This document shows, in pieces, positions 30,572 to 39,977 of a DNA stretch of 64,000 bases (position 1 is the first letter of the stretch; each line of letters starts with the position of its first letter). A program made the position numbers and the translations under genes. The notes under the pieces are model-generated. The model saw only the letters and a program-made list of their open reading frames with translations, searched no databases and was not told the origin of the DNA. The stretch spans positions 308,380 to 372,379 of the forward strand of contig NZ_JAKRGF010000004.1 of the NCBI RefSeq assembly GCF_022347685.1, in the 5' to 3' direction. The stretch comes from Thalassobius sp. Cn5-15. GTDB lineage: Bacteria; Pseudomonadota; Alphaproteobacteria; Rhodobacterales; Rhodobacteraceae.

Positions 30572-32911
30572 GTGCCTTCATTCTCGAATACGCTGGAACA
30601 GGCGATTCACGCGGCCTTGGCCCTGGCCAATGCCCGCAAACACGAATTCGCAACGCTGGAGCATCTGCTCTTGGCGTTGATCGACGAACCTGACGCCATG
30701 CGTGTTCTGAAAGCATGTTCTGTGGACACAGAGGACTTGCGCGGAACGCTGGTGGAATTTATCGACGATGACCTCAGCAATCTGATCACCGAAGTGGAAG
30801 GATCGGAGGCTGTTCCAACAGCCGCCTTCCAGCGGGTGATCCAACGCGCCGCGATCCATGTCCAAAGCTCCGGCCGCACAGAGGTGACTGGCGCCAATGT
30901 GCTTGTCGCGATCTTTGCTGAACGCGAATCCAATGCTGCCTACTTTCTGCAGGAGCAGGACATGACCCGCTACGATGCGGTGAATTTCATCGCGCATGGC
31001 GTGGCGAAGGATCCATCCTATGGTGAGGCACGTCCTGTTTCCGGCGCTGAAGACGAAGCTGAGGAAAGCCTGCACGGCGAGATGAGCGGTGGGTCCGAGG
31101 CTGTGGATCCCAAGGAATCCGCGCTGGGCAAATACTGCGTCAATCTGAATGAGAAATCCCAGCAGGGCGACATCGACCCGCTGATCGGCCGCAACCATGA
31201 GGTGGAACGCTGCATTCAGGTTCTGTGCCGCCGCCGCAAGAACAATCCGCTTTTGGTGGGCGATCCTGGCGTGGGCAAAACTGCCATCGCTGAAGGTCTG
31301 GCCCGCAAAGTTGTGGCAGGTGAAACCCCTGAGGTTCTGTCGGAAACGATCATCTATTCACTGGATATGGGCGCACTGCTGGCGGGCACCCGCTATCGCG
31401 GTGATTTTGAAGAACGGCTGAAGGCCGTGATGACCGAGCTGGAGGAACATCCAGACGCGGTGCTGTTCATCGACGAAATTCACACCGTGATCGGCGCTGG
31501 CGCCACTTCGGGCGGTGCGATGGATGCGTCGAACCTGCTGAAACCTGCACTGCAGGGTGGCAAGCTGCGCTGCATGGGATCGACCACCTACAAGGAATTC
31601 CGTCAACACTTCGAAAAAGACCGCGCGCTGAGCCGTCGTTTCCAGAAAATTGACGTCAGTGAACCCTCGGTCGAGGATTCGGTGAAAATCCTTAAGGGTC
31701 TGAAGCCCTATTTCGAGGACCACCATGGTATCAAATTCACCAATGATGCGATCAAGACCGCGGTAGAACTGTCGGCCCGTTATATCAACGACCGTAAGCT
31801 ACCGGACAAAGCGATTGATGTTATTGACGAAGCTGGCGCTGCCCAGCATCTGGTGCCGGAAAGCAAGCGTCGCAAAACCATCGGTGTGAAAGAGATCGAA
31901 GGCGTGGTGGCCAAAATCGCCCGTATTCCGCCAAAGAACGTGTCTAAAGATGACGCTGAGGTGCTGAAAGATCTGGAGAAATCGCTGAAACGCGTGGTCT
32001 TCGGTCAGGATCCCGCGATTGAGGCGTTGTCCAGCGCGATCAAACTGGCCCGTGCGGGCCTGCGCGAACCGGAAAAACCCATCGGCAACTATCTGTTCGC
32101 GGGTCCGACTGGCGTGGGTAAAACCGAGGTGGCGAAACAGTTGGCGGACCAGTTGGGTGTGGAACTGCTGCGCTTTGATATGTCCGAATATATGGAGAAA
32201 CACGCTGTGTCCCGTCTGATCGGCGCGCCTCCGGGCTATGTCGGTTTTGATCAGGGTGGCATGCTGACCGACGGTGTGGATCAGCATCCGCATTGTGTGC
32301 TGCTGCTTGATGAGATGGAGAAAGCGCATCCGGATGTTTACAACATTTTGTTGCAGGTGATGGACCACGGCAAACTGACGGATCACAACGGTCGTACTGT
32401 TGATTTCCGCAATGTGATTTTGATCATGACTTCGAACGCCGGGGCTGCGGAAATGTCCAAGGCGGCTATTGGTTTCGGTCGTGATCGCCGTGAGGGTGAG
32501 GATACCGCCGCGATCGAACGCACCTTTACACCTGAATTCCGCAACCGTCTGGATGCGGTGGTCAGCTTCGGCGCGCTGCCGAAAGAGGTGATTCTGCAGA
32601 TTGTAGAGAAGTTCGTACTGCAGCTTGAAGCGCAGTTGATGGACCGCAACGTCCACATCGAATTGACCCGTCCTGCGGCCGAATGGCTGGGCAACAAGGG
32701 CTATGATGACAAAATGGGCGCCCGCCCGCTGGGCCGCGTTATTCAGGAGCATCTGAAAAAACCGCTGGCAGAGGAGTTGCTGTTTGGCAAGCTGACCAAA
32801 GGCGGCGTGGTCAAAGTTGGCATCAAGGATGGCGAGTTGGATCTGCGCATCGAAGGCCCGAAAAAGCAGCAAATCACCGGCGACAAGCCGCCGTTGCTGA
32901 CCGCAGAGTGA
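30572..32911 (+). CDS. clpA: ATP-dependent Clp protease ATP-binding subunit ClpA
   Basis: Unfoldase that feeds ClpP. The 779-residue protein has the N-terminal double Clp repeat (residues 1-145) and AAA-1 with GDPGVGKT at about residue 225. AAA-2 has GPTGVGKT at about residue 510, and the ClpP-docking IGFGRDR loop lies near residue 630. The start is GTG at 30572 with GAAGGAG upstream. The adaptor gene clpS is often beside clpA but is not present here; only 171 bp of non-coding DNA precedes it. A strong terminator follows. Confidence 0.97.
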   Translation: MPSFSNTLEQAIHAALALANARKHEFATLEHLLLALIDEPDAMRVLKACSVDTEDLRGTLVEFIDDDLSNLITEVEGSEAVPTAAFQRVIQRAAIHVQSSGRTEVTGANVLVAIFAERESNAAYFLQEQDMTRYDAVNFIAHGVAKDPSYGEARPVSGAEDEAEESLHGEMSGGSEAVDPKESALGKYCVNLNEKSQQGDIDPLIGRNHEVERCIQVLCRRRKNNPLLVGDPGVGKTAIAEGLARKVVAGETPEVLSETIIYSLDMGALLAGTRYRGDFEERLKAVMTELEEHPDAVLFIDEIHTVIGAGATSGGAMDASNLLKPALQGGKLRCMGSTTYKEFRQHFEKDRALSRRFQKIDVSEPSVEDSVKILKGLKPYFEDHHGIKFTNDAIKTAVELSARYINDRKLPDKAIDVIDEAGAAQHLVPESKRRKTIGVKEIEGVVAKIARIPPKNVSKDDAEVLKDLEKSLKRVVFGQDPAIEALSSAIKLARAGLREPEKPIGNYLFAGPTGVGKTEVAKQLADQLGVELLRFDMSEYMEKHAVSRLIGAPPGYVGFDQGGMLTDGVDQHPHCVLLLDEMEKAHPDVYNILLQVMDHGKLTDHNGRTVDFRNVILIMTSNAGAAEMSKAAIGFGRDRREGEDTAAIERTFTPEFRNRLDAVVSFGALPKEVILQIVEKFVLQLEAQLMDRNVHIELTRPAAEWLGNKGYDDKMGARPLGRVIQEHLKKPLAEELLFGKLTKGGVVKVGIKDGELDLRIEGPKKQQITGDKPPLLTAE

Positions 32912-32932
32912 TCTGAATCGCATTTTAATCAG

Positions 32933-32961
32933 AAAACCGGCCCCAATGTGGGCCGGTTTTT
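32933..32961. terminator. terminator between clpA and the MFS gene
   Basis: AAAACCGGCCC pairs with GGGCCGGTTTT across a short loop, with a T-run on the plus strand and an A-run on the other, so it can serve both convergent genes. Confidence 0.9.
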
Positions 32962-32972
32962 CTTTGCACCCT

Positions 32973-34211
32973 TCACGCGGGCTGTTTCGGGTGCACTCTG
33001 GCCGGATGACCTGCGTGTTTTTCGCGGGCAGAGACAAAGATGTAGGTGATGACCCCGATATTGCCCAGGTTCCAGATGATGCCGTTCCAGAAGGCCAATT
33101 GGTAGCTGCCGCTGAGATCATAGATCACACCGGACACCCAACCGCCCAGAGCCATCCCGACAATCGTTGACATCATCACAAAACCAACCCAACGACCGGC
33201 TTCGCGTGCGGGCATCAGTTCGCGAACGATGACGGCATAGGATGGCACGATGCCTCCTTGAGCTAATCCAAAAATGGCAGACACAACGTAAAGCGACACC
33301 AGACCGTCAAACGGCAGATACAAAAACAGCGCCAGCATTTGCAGGGTAGATCCGATTAACAGGGTCAATACCCCGCCCAGAATATCTGCCAACACCCCTG
33401 AAAGCAGGCGCGATACCACCCCGCCCAGCAACATCAGCGACAGCATTTCAGCACCGACTGCAGGACCAAATCCCAGATCTACACAGAGCGCAACGATATG
33501 CACCTGCGGCATCGACATGGCGACGCAACAGGCCACACCTGCAAGTCCCAGTATCAAGGCAATTTGGCGCGGACTCAATCCGCCAATGCCACCTGCTGCT
33601 GCGCCTTGGGCTATGGTTTCCGGCATGTCCGACAGGGGAAGGCGTCGGCGTAATAACAGGGTCAGCGGGGGAACTGTGATCGCAATGATCAGCGCCAGCA
33701 GGAGGTAAACCCCGCGCCAGCCTTCACTGGCCAGATGGCCGGATAGAACTACCGGCCAGATCGCACCGGAGAGGTAGTTGGCGCTGGCGATGACCGCGAT
33801 GGCGATGCCGCGACGGCGCTGAAACCACAGTGACACATCGGCAATCAGCGGGCCAAAACTGGCCGCCGTGCCCAGACCCACCAGCACATGTAACAGGGAC
33901 ACGATGCCAATTCCGGAACTGGCCGCTGCCAGTGCAAATCCCGCTGCCATCACCAATGACATGCCAGACAGCACTCGCACCACACCAAAGCGGTCCACCA
34001 TCATTCCAATGAGGAAATTCCCAAGCGCAAACCCCACCATTGTCCAAACATAGGGATAAGATGCTTGCGCACGATCAAGGTCAAATTCGGCCTGAATTGC
34101 GGGCATTACCATGATGACAATCCACATCCCGACATTGCCGATCAGCCCGATCAGCAATGACAGGCCAAGGCGGCCCCAGGAATAGCGGCTGTCTAATACG
34201 GTGCTTTGCAT
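32973..34211 (-). CDS. MFS transporter
   Basis: A 412-residue carrier with about 12 membrane helices. The loop 2-3 motif appears as GMMVDRFGVVRV. The sequence is closest in style to oxalate/formate or monocarboxylate-type MFS proteins (PYVWTMVGFALGNFLIG). The substrate is not predictable. It is convergent with clpA and 45 bp downstream of arfB on the same strand. Its start has poor ribosome-site support. Confidence 0.86.
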   Translation of the reverse strand: MQSTVLDSRYSWGRLGLSLLIGLIGNVGMWIVIMVMPAIQAEFDLDRAQASYPYVWTMVGFALGNFLIGMMVDRFGVVRVLSGMSLVMAAGFALAAASSGIGIVSLLHVLVGLGTAASFGPLIADVSLWFQRRRGIAIAVIASANYLSGAIWPVVLSGHLASEGWRGVYLLLALIIAITVPPLTLLLRRRLPLSDMPETIAQGAAAGGIGGLSPRQIALILGLAGVACCVAMSMPQVHIVALCVDLGFGPAVGAEMLSLMLLGGVVSRLLSGVLADILGGVLTLLIGSTLQMLALFLYLPFDGLVSLYVVSAIFGLAQGGIVPSYAVIVRELMPAREAGRWVGFVMMSTIVGMALGGWVSGVIYDLSGSYQLAFWNGIIWNLGNIGVITYIFVSAREKHAGHPARVHPKQPA

Positions 34212-34256
34212 CTCGGCAGTTTGGTCGCGCAGGTTAACCGAGGATAGACCGTAGAG

Positions 34257-34676
34257 TTACGTATCGGGAATCTTGCCGCGCAGGGCCTTCACCTCGCCAC
34301 GTTGCTTTTTGGCATCCAGCCGACGGCGTTGACTGCCTTTGGTGGGTTTGGTGGGGATACGTCGTTTCGGGCGATGCGTTGCCTTCTCGATCAGCTCAAC
34401 CAGCCGTTCACGTATAATCTCGCGGTTGCGGGCCTGACTACGGGTTTCGTCACAAAAGAGGATCAGCGCTCCCTCTTTGGTCCAACGTCGCCCCGCCAGC
34501 CGTTTCAACCGCGCTTTTACAGGACCGGGCAGATGCGGCGATCGTTCTGCTTCAAACCGCAGCTCTACAGCGGTGGACACCTTGTTGACGTTTTGCCCGC
34601 CGGGGCCAGAGGCCCGGATGAACTGTTCGCTGATTTCCCAATCGGCGATGCTGATATCGTCAGTGACCCGTAACAT
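34257..34676 (-). CDS. arfB: peptidyl-tRNA hydrolase ArfB (ribosome rescue)
   Basis: Releases peptides from ribosomes stalled without a stop codon. The 139-residue protein has the catalytic SGPGGQNVNK loop at about residues 24-33 and a basic C-terminal tail (RRRLDAKKQRGEVKAL) that threads the empty mRNA channel. The start at 34676 matches the family; an ATG at 34700 would add eight residues. It lies just downstream of the structured RNA at 34709-34880, whose terminator ends about 30 bp before this start, so transcription may be subject to attenuation. The gene has its own short gap before the MFS gene. Confidence 0.92.
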   Translation of the reverse strand: MLRVTDDISIADWEISEQFIRASGPGGQNVNKVSTAVELRFEAERSPHLPGPVKARLKRLAGRRWTKEGALILFCDETRSQARNREIIRERLVELIEKATHRPKRRIPTKPTKGSQRRRLDAKKQRGEVKALRGKIPDT

Positions 34677-34708
34677 GGCCCCAAGATCCCTGAAATCCAC
34701 GCAAAAGA

Positions 34709-34880
34709 AAAGGGCCGCACCCGATCTGGGCCCGACCCTAGGGGTTAAAGGAGGTGGTCCGGTTAGGTTTCACCCAACTCCAGTGGTTTCTCAGCCAAGG
34801 GCTGCCTCAGCTTCGATCCTCCAGAATTGTCCCGACACCGTTCTCCATGATCCCATTAGACACTAGGCACCTCCTTTCTG
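34709..34880 (-). ncRNA. structured leader or small RNA with Shine-Dalgarno / anti-Shine-Dalgarno pairing
   Basis: On the minus strand the RNA would open with AGAAAGGAGGTG (34868-34880) and close with CACCTCCTTT (34747-34756). These form 10 perfect pairs. Inside are hairpins GTTGGGT-GAA-ACCTAAC (34762-34778), CAGCC-CTT-GGCTG, and a stem around the early ORF. A further stem, ACCC-CTA-GGGT, overlaps the left arm of a terminator. That terminator is GGGTCG...CGGCCC followed by TTTTCTTTT (34739-34709). A tiny ORF of 18 codons lies just after the Shine-Dalgarno. The 3' strand of the closing stem is identical to the 16S anti-Shine-Dalgarno. It may be an attenuator for arfB or an independent small RNA. 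I do not recall a matching named family. Confidence 0.6.
34807..34863 (-). CDS. 18-codon leader ORF in the RNA element
   Basis: GTG start at 34863 with AAAGGAGGTG seven bases before it. The peptide is MSNGIMENGVGTILEDRS, then TGA. After the TGA the same frame continues for about 22 more codons with three Trp (PWLRNHWSWVKP) to a TAG. The ribosome site is as strong as any in the window, which suggests that translation or ribosome occupancy matters. A second start, AUGGAG, lies in the same frame. Confidence 0.45.
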   Translation of the reverse strand: MSNGIMENGVGTILEDRS

Positions 34881-34932
34881 AAGTTTAAGATAACCTCAGC
34901 GTGACACAGATTTTCCCAATGTCAAAACAAAA

Positions 34933-35565
34933 TCATGTGGTCCGCGTCGTGAGCGACCCCACAATGATGCGGAATGGTACAAGAGCGAGCAATGCCAGTG
35001 ACAGTTTTACCATCCAGTCCGCGACAGCCAGCGACACCCACAGCGGTGCAATCGGCCCACTGCCCAGAAGCGGCAGCATGTCACCAGCCCACGAGACGTC
35101 GTTTGCTGGTTCCACAAAAGTCAGAGCGCCTGAAAATGCGATGGTGAAGAAGATTGCGGTGTCCAGCGACGACCCGATGAGGGTGGAAGCCAGTGGGGCC
35201 CGCCACCACGCGCCGTTGCGTAGGCGGTTAAACACGGCCACGTCAGTCAGCTGGGCGACCAGAAACGCGGTACCGGAACCGATGGCGATGCGCAGTGTCA
35301 CGGCGGGGTAGCTGAACCCGTCACCCTGCAACATGATATGGGTGCCGATCAGCGAACAGATCACGCCAACGATGAAACCGGCGATGACCACACGGCGGGC
35401 CGGGCCGGCGCCGTAAACCCGGTTCATCACATCAGTGACCAGGAAAGCGATGGGGTAGGTGAAGGCACCCCAGGTCAGCCAATCCCCATAGAGGAATTGC
35501 ACCAGGACGTTCGAGGCAACCACAACAGCTGCCATGGCCAGAATGCCAGGGAGGTATTTGTTCAT
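34933..35565 (-). CDS. queuosine-precursor (VUT/YhhQ) transporter
   Basis: A 210-residue membrane protein with about six helices. The early VVASNVLVQFLYGDWLTWGAF tract, LVTDVMNRVYG and IASGTAFLVAQ-like motif with the polar helix are typical of the VUT family that imports 7-cyano- or 7-aminomethyl-7-deazaguanine. The start at 35565 (MNKYLPG) gives family length; the open frame runs 60 codons upstream into non-conserved sequence. No preQ1 riboswitch was recognised upstream. Confidence 0.85.
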   Translation of the reverse strand: MNKYLPGILAMAAVVVASNVLVQFLYGDWLTWGAFTYPIAFLVTDVMNRVYGAGPARRVVIAGFIVGVICSLIGTHIMLQGDGFSYPAVTLRIAIGSGTAFLVAQLTDVAVFNRLRNGAWWRAPLASTLIGSSLDTAIFFTIAFSGALTFVEPANDVSWAGDMLPLLGSGPIAPLWVSLAVADWMVKLSLALLALVPFRIIVGSLTTRTT

Positions 35566-35659
35566 GTCAGTTTTCCGTTTTAACAAGGTAGCGGCGACTT
35601 GGTACCTTTTCGCAAGGGACGGGCGGCGTTTAATCGTTGGGGGGCTCTTTTGCAAGGGC

Positions 35660-36574
35660 TTAGGGGGTTTGACCCTTTCTTGACGATGGCAGAGCGTATT
35701 CGACAATCTCGCTGGTTTGGAAGAACTTGAAGTTGTCGTCAGCAAGCATGGTTGCGCGGATCACCCCGTTTGCATCGCGCCAGATTGATAGGCCTTCTAG
35801 GTTGTCATGCACCCGTGTGCCGGTGCTCAGCAGAACCTCGCCAGCAGGGTCGAACCGGTTGAGATCGAACCGGCGCAGGCGGCTGCGAAACCCGATGCCG
35901 GTGAAGCGACGTTCCAGAAGGTAAAACAACCCATCTGGTCCGAAATCGGCGCCAACGGGATCAAAATCATCACTGGCCTCTATGTAATAGAGGATCTGCC
36001 AGCCCCCCGCGCCCAAACGATAAAGGGGCAGGTTCGGTCGTTTGCGTGGCACGCTTTCGGGCACTGCGTAAATCTGGCCATGTCGATCAACCGCCAGTGC
36101 CTCCATCCCTGCGTTCCGGGGAAAGCCGCGGAAATCAGCGTGTTGGGGCAGCGCAAGCGGGGCGCCGAAGGCATGCGGATAGCGCCAAACTTGATGAATG
36201 TGTTCGAGACTGACGTAAAGCGTGCCGTCAGGCAGTTGCGCCAATCCTTCGGAATCGCGCAGCCACGCCTTGCGATGCAGGTCGCGCGGGATCTCCAGCG
36301 GGGCGTGGCGGGTGATTTCAACACCTGCAAGCGCGTCTGCGCTGCCGCTGCGCAGCAGTTTCCCTTCGATCAGCATCATCCGATCCGTGATAGCCAAGAA
36401 GTCCTGCCCGTTTTCTGCCAGCTCAAAGCCGGAGAGGCCGCCGAATCCCTCGAAATTTTCGTGCCAGACGTGGCGTGACAAGAAGTGCAGTCTGGACTGT
36501 GGCTGGGCGCTGCCGGTGACGGTCAGCGCCACCGCGCTCAGCGCGGCTAGCGCGACTGTAAGACGTTTACGCAT
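35660..36574 (-). CDS. phytase-like domain (esterase-like) protein
   Basis: A 304-residue secreted protein with a signal peptide at about residues 1-24 and the beta-propeller phytase-like domain (DUF/PF13449 type). Visible are FGGLSGFEL, LRDSEGLAQLPDGTLYVSLE, GMEALAVDRHG and NLEGLSIWRD. Activity on any substrate is unproven. Its start overlaps the 3' end of mepA by 28 bp, so the two are translationally coupled in a minus-strand operon. Upstream in-frame codons to 36679 lie inside mepA. Confidence 0.8.
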   Translation of the reverse strand: MRKRLTVALAALSAVALTVTGSAQPQSRLHFLSRHVWHENFEGFGGLSGFELAENGQDFLAITDRMMLIEGKLLRSGSADALAGVEITRHAPLEIPRDLHRKAWLRDSEGLAQLPDGTLYVSLEHIHQVWRYPHAFGAPLALPQHADFRGFPRNAGMEALAVDRHGQIYAVPESVPRKRPNLPLYRLGAGGWQILYYIEASDDFDPVGADFGPDGLFYLLERRFTGIGFRSRLRRFDLNRFDPAGEVLLSTGTRVHDNLEGLSIWRDANGVIRATMLADDNFKFFQTSEIVEYALPSSRKGQTP

Positions 36575-37509
36575 TGTGCGGGTAGACCTGCCAGTGTGAG
36601 TGGGCCTTTGGGTTTTGGCTTTGGCGCGTTGGGGTCGACCGGCTTTGGCGGGGGTGGAGACAGGATATCCTGCACCCAATCCGCTGCTGCATCGCAGCCG
36701 TCACCGGCGGGCACTGGTGCCTGATCAACGCAGCCTGCCATGCCTTTGGGGCAATGCAGGCGGACGTGGAAATGATAGTGATGTCCCCACCACGGACGAA
36801 TTTTGCGCAGCCAGCTGCGGTCGCCTTTGGCGTCCTTGCACATTTGCACCTTGGCACCGGGGAAGACAAAGATCCGCGCCACACGCGGGTCGGATGCAGC
36901 CGCTTTCAGCACCTCATGGTGCTGCGGCGTCCAGTCGGAGTTTACATAGGCCCCGTTGGCGCGGCGCATTGAAATCGACGACAGGCTTTCACGTTCAGCG
37001 CGGCTGAGGTTCAACCGCTTGGGCGGCAACATCCAGATATCGGCGTCCAGCCCGATTTGGTGGCTGCGGTGCCCGCTCAGCATTGGGCCGCCACGCGGCT
37101 GGCTGAGGTCACCGACATAGATGCCTTCCCAACCGGGTTGTTTGGCGGCGGCGCGCGACAGATCCTGCAGGAAGTCGATGGTGTCCGGGTGGCCCCAGTT
37201 GCGATTGCGGCTGAGGCGCATCGCCTGCCACGTGGGGCCGGTTTCCGGTAGTTCCACGCCACCGGCCAGACAGCCTTTGGCGTAGCTGCCATAGGCGTGA
37301 GGTGTTTGGTCCGATCCTGATTTGGCCGCGCCAAACAGTTGCTTCGCGGGCACACCGCGCATGGCGACGGGGATGTCATCCTGACTGGCCAGTACCGGTG
37401 TGGCTTGCGGTGTGGCAGTGCGTTCAGGGGAACAGGCCGCAATCAGCACAGTTGCGACGAGAAGGCCCAATTTTCTTAAGCCCAGTGTTTTCAGGAAGTG
37501 TGTTACCAT
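36547..37509 (-). CDS. mepA: penicillin-insensitive murein endopeptidase MepA
   Basis: Cleaves the D-Ala-mDAP cross-bridge of peptidoglycan. The 320-residue protein has a lipobox (LIAACSPE near residue 26), so it is a lipoprotein. The metal-site motifs are SHQIGLDADIW and HYHFHVRLHCP. A Pro-rich tail follows. The start overlaps the end of the upstream MFS gene by 7 bp (ATGGTAA). Confidence 0.93.
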   Translation of the reverse strand: MVTHFLKTLGLRKLGLLVATVLIAACSPERTATPQATPVLASQDDIPVAMRGVPAKQLFGAAKSGSDQTPHAYGSYAKGCLAGGVELPETGPTWQAMRLSRNRNWGHPDTIDFLQDLSRAAAKQPGWEGIYVGDLSQPRGGPMLSGHRSHQIGLDADIWMLPPKRLNLSRAERESLSSISMRRANGAYVNSDWTPQHHEVLKAAASDPRVARIFVFPGAKVQMCKDAKGDRSWLRKIRPWWGHHYHFHVRLHCPKGMAGCVDQAPVPAGDGCDAAADWVQDILSPPPPKPVDPNAPKPKPKGPLTLAGLPAQCVNVLQSR

Positions 37510-38828
37510 GCGTCGTGGTCCCCGTGCGGTTTCACCCACGCTAACAAGACCAACCCTAAAAGGAAAAGCCCGATAAGCGGGGTTACGCCCATTTGCTGGC
37601 TGCCGGTTAGCACGGTTGCCACCCCAATGAGCGTTGGTGCCAGAAAGGATGTCGCCTTGCCTGCCAGTGCGTAAAGGCCGAAGCTTTCGGCGATTTTGTC
37701 GGGGTTTGCTTGTCGGACCATCATCGTGCGGCTGGCCGATTGTATCACGCCGCCCGCAGCGCCGATCAGCGCGCCCAGCACGTAAAAGACAATATCCGGT
37801 AGCGCGGAGTCTGCATCGACCGCGATACCGTAGACGCTGTCGCGCGACACAAACAGGATTGAGGTCGCCACAAAGATCAGTACCAGAATACAGATCGCAA
37901 TCACCGGTTTCGGGCCAAACCGAACATCCGCCCGTCCGCCGATCATTGCGAAAATCGCCCCTGCGATGATGCCAATGATGCCGAAAACGCCGGTTTGCGG
38001 CACACTCCAGTTGAGCACACCGGCGGCATAAATCCCGCCGAAGGTGTACATGCCGTTCAGGGCGTCGCGGTAAAACATCGAACTGCCAAGGTAGGCAAAC
38101 AGTGACGGCGATTGCGGCAGGCTGCGGATGGTGGTCCGCAGGCTGGTCATCGCAGCTGTCACCGCACCCTTCGGGGCACGGGCCGGTTTCGGATCCCGCA
38201 CCCAGAGGCAGAACGGGATCATAAATATCACATACCAGATCGCCGTTAGCGGCCCGACAAAACGGGTGCCTTCACGCGCAGCCGCGTCCAGTCCCAGCGC
38301 AGGATCCAACCCGATGAAGGTTTTGCCAGTCGTCGCACTTTCAGCAAAGAACAGCAACATGATCACCAGCGCAACCAGCCCGCCCAGATAGCCAAAGGCC
38401 CAGCCGTTACCAGAGATTTTGCCAATTTCTTCGCGACTGCCAAGGTCAGGCAGCATGGAGTTGGTGAAAATCGTCGCAAACTCCATTCCGATCATGCCGA
38501 TGGCAAAGAGGATCAGCGTGGTGATCAGGTTGAAATCATCAGGCTCCGCCCACCAGATGCCCATCGCACCAATCACATACATCGCGGAAAATAGCCAAAT
38601 CCAGCGCAGCCGGTTGCCTGCCGCATCCGCCAGCGCGCCAAGGATGGGCGCTAGCACTGCAATCACAATCCCAGCCGCCGCGATGCCAAAAGCCCAAGCG
38701 GCCTGCGCCTGCGCGCCGTCACCGATCAACTCTTTGATATAGGGTGCAAAGATAAAGGTGATCAGCAGCGTGTTATAGGGCTGCGATGCCCAGTCGAAGA
38801 AAAACCAACCCCAGATACGCTTGCGCAT
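37503..38828 (-). CDS. UMF1/Atg22-type MFS transporter
   Basis: A 441-residue carrier with about 12 helices. WGWFFFDWASQPYNTLL at the start is diagnostic of the UMF1 family. Eukaryotic Atg22 relatives export amino acids from vacuoles, but the bacterial substrate is unknown. It is the first gene of the MFS-mepA-phytase-like run and may be linked to uptake of murein fragments released by MepA (inference). Confidence 0.86.
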   Translation of the reverse strand: MRKRIWGWFFFDWASQPYNTLLITFIFAPYIKELIGDGAQAQAAWAFGIAAAGIVIAVLAPILGALADAAGNRLRWIWLFSAMYVIGAMGIWWAEPDDFNLITTLILFAIGMIGMEFATIFTNSMLPDLGSREEIGKISGNGWAFGYLGGLVALVIMLLFFAESATTGKTFIGLDPALGLDAAAREGTRFVGPLTAIWYVIFMIPFCLWVRDPKPARAPKGAVTAAMTSLRTTIRSLPQSPSLFAYLGSSMFYRDALNGMYTFGGIYAAGVLNWSVPQTGVFGIIGIIAGAIFAMIGGRADVRFGPKPVIAICILVLIFVATSILFVSRDSVYGIAVDADSALPDIVFYVLGALIGAAGGVIQSASRTMMVRQANPDKIAESFGLYALAGKATSFLAPTLIGVATVLTGSQQMGVTPLIGLFLLGLVLLAWVKPHGDHDAW

Positions 38829-38936
38829 GGTGTGTCCTTACTTGCTCAAATCCCACGGTCGTTATGACAGGGCAACTGGCAACAGCACAAGGGTAGTAGG
38901 GGTAAGGCTTCCTTCAGATTTTGCGGGACTGGTCAA

Positions 38937-39470
38937 TCAGGGCTGTGGCGGCCATGGGCGGTTGTCCTCTGCCTGCAGCCATTCCTGCACCCACGTGGGC
39001 AGTGGTTTGTTTTCTGCGTCCGAGTCAATCGCGGCGATCACCTTTTCCGTTGGCACAATGCCGCTGCGATCAGTCACAGCGGTGCGAAATACCGCTTGGT
39101 TGGCGCATTCGCCGTCCTGTTTCCAGATCTGCTGATCAATGTAGAAAAACCGCTCATCCCAGCCGAGGCCACGGGTGCGCATTTCAAACTTCTCAAACGG
39201 GCGCAGGCGGCGGCGGTAGCGCACACAAGCACCGGCGACGGCCATGCCCCAGCGATTGCTGCGCATGGCGCCGGACAGACCTACGCGCAGGCCCATCGGA
39301 ACGCGCCCCAGATCATAAAGCATCAAGGTGCGGCCATTGTTCAACTCGATGAACTGGTCGATATCGGACAGCCACACCCGATGGTGAGACACATGCACCT
39401 CATCAAAGGCCAATGGCGGTGCATTGCGGTTTTTGATGATCTCTTTCATCATGCGCAAATAGGGGTACAT
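38937..39470 (-). CDS. thioesterase-superfamily (hot-dog) protein
   Basis: A 177-residue single hot-dog domain protein. DIDQFIELNNGRTLMLYDLGR, the central helix, and RRRLRPFEKFEMRTRGLGWD are typical of THEM6/4HBT-like acyl thioesterases. The usual catalytic Asp is in a WLSDIDQFIE context. MYPYLRM at 39470 is the likely start; an ATG at 39515 adds 15 unrelated residues. The substrate is unknown. Confidence 0.82.
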   Translation of the reverse strand: MYPYLRMMKEIIKNRNAPPLAFDEVHVSHHRVWLSDIDQFIELNNGRTLMLYDLGRVPMGLRVGLSGAMRSNRWGMAVAGACVRYRRRLRPFEKFEMRTRGLGWDERFFYIDQQIWKQDGECANQAVFRTAVTDRSGIVPTEKVIAAIDSDAENKPLPTWVQEWLQAEDNRPWPPQP

Positions 39471-39622
39471 GGCGGGTTCTCCTGCGGCGTTTCTTGATCC
39501 GTGGAGTTGATGCAAACATCATTGCGGTCAAGCGCAACCATGCGTCAAGACACGCCTTGGGCTTGCGTCATTGGCGTCGCGGGCTTACCTGTTGAGCACA
39601 CGTTCACTTTGAGGTCTTGTCT

Positions 39623-39910
39623 ATGCTGTCCCTGTTCCAGATTATCCTGTTGGTGCTTGATATCCTGTGGTTCTTCTTGATCGCTCATGTGATCATGTCG
39701 TGGTTGATTAACTTTCAGGTGCTGAATGTGCGCCAGCAGCTTGTTGGACAGATCTGGTACATGTTGAACCGCATTCTGGAACCGATCTATGGCCCCGTGC
39801 GTCGTATCCTGCCCCCGATGAGCGGTATTGATCTGGCACCGCTGGTGGTGTTGGTCGGCATTTACGCGGTGCGCATCATCCTGATGAACAACATCTCCGC
39901 CTTCTACTAA
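39623..39910 (+). CDS. YggT family membrane protein
   Basis: A 95-residue protein with two membrane helices (ILLVLDILWFFLIAHVIMSWL and LAPLVVLVGIYAVRIIL) and the conserved LEPIYGPVRRILPPMSGIDLAP segment. YggT proteins are linked to cell division and osmotic tolerance, but their function is unsettled. ATG 39623 has GAGG upstream. Confidence 0.92.
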   Translation: MLSLFQIILLVLDILWFFLIAHVIMSWLINFQVLNVRQQLVGQIWYMLNRILEPIYGPVRRILPPMSGIDLAPLVVLVGIYAVRIILMNNISAFY

Positions 39911-39977
39911 GGCAGACGAATCGCTGCGGTTGCACATTCATTGACCTTTCCGCGCGGGGTTGTGTTACAGAGGTCTC

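Noticed and set aside
34477..34866. 129-codon plus-strand frame across arfB and the RNA element
   Set aside because: Antisense to arfB in its first half and to the structured RNA in its second; no coding signature.
35566..35659. preQ1 riboswitch ahead of the queuosine-precursor transporter
   Set aside because: No preQ1-I pseudoknot pattern or AC-rich tail was recognised in this short leader.
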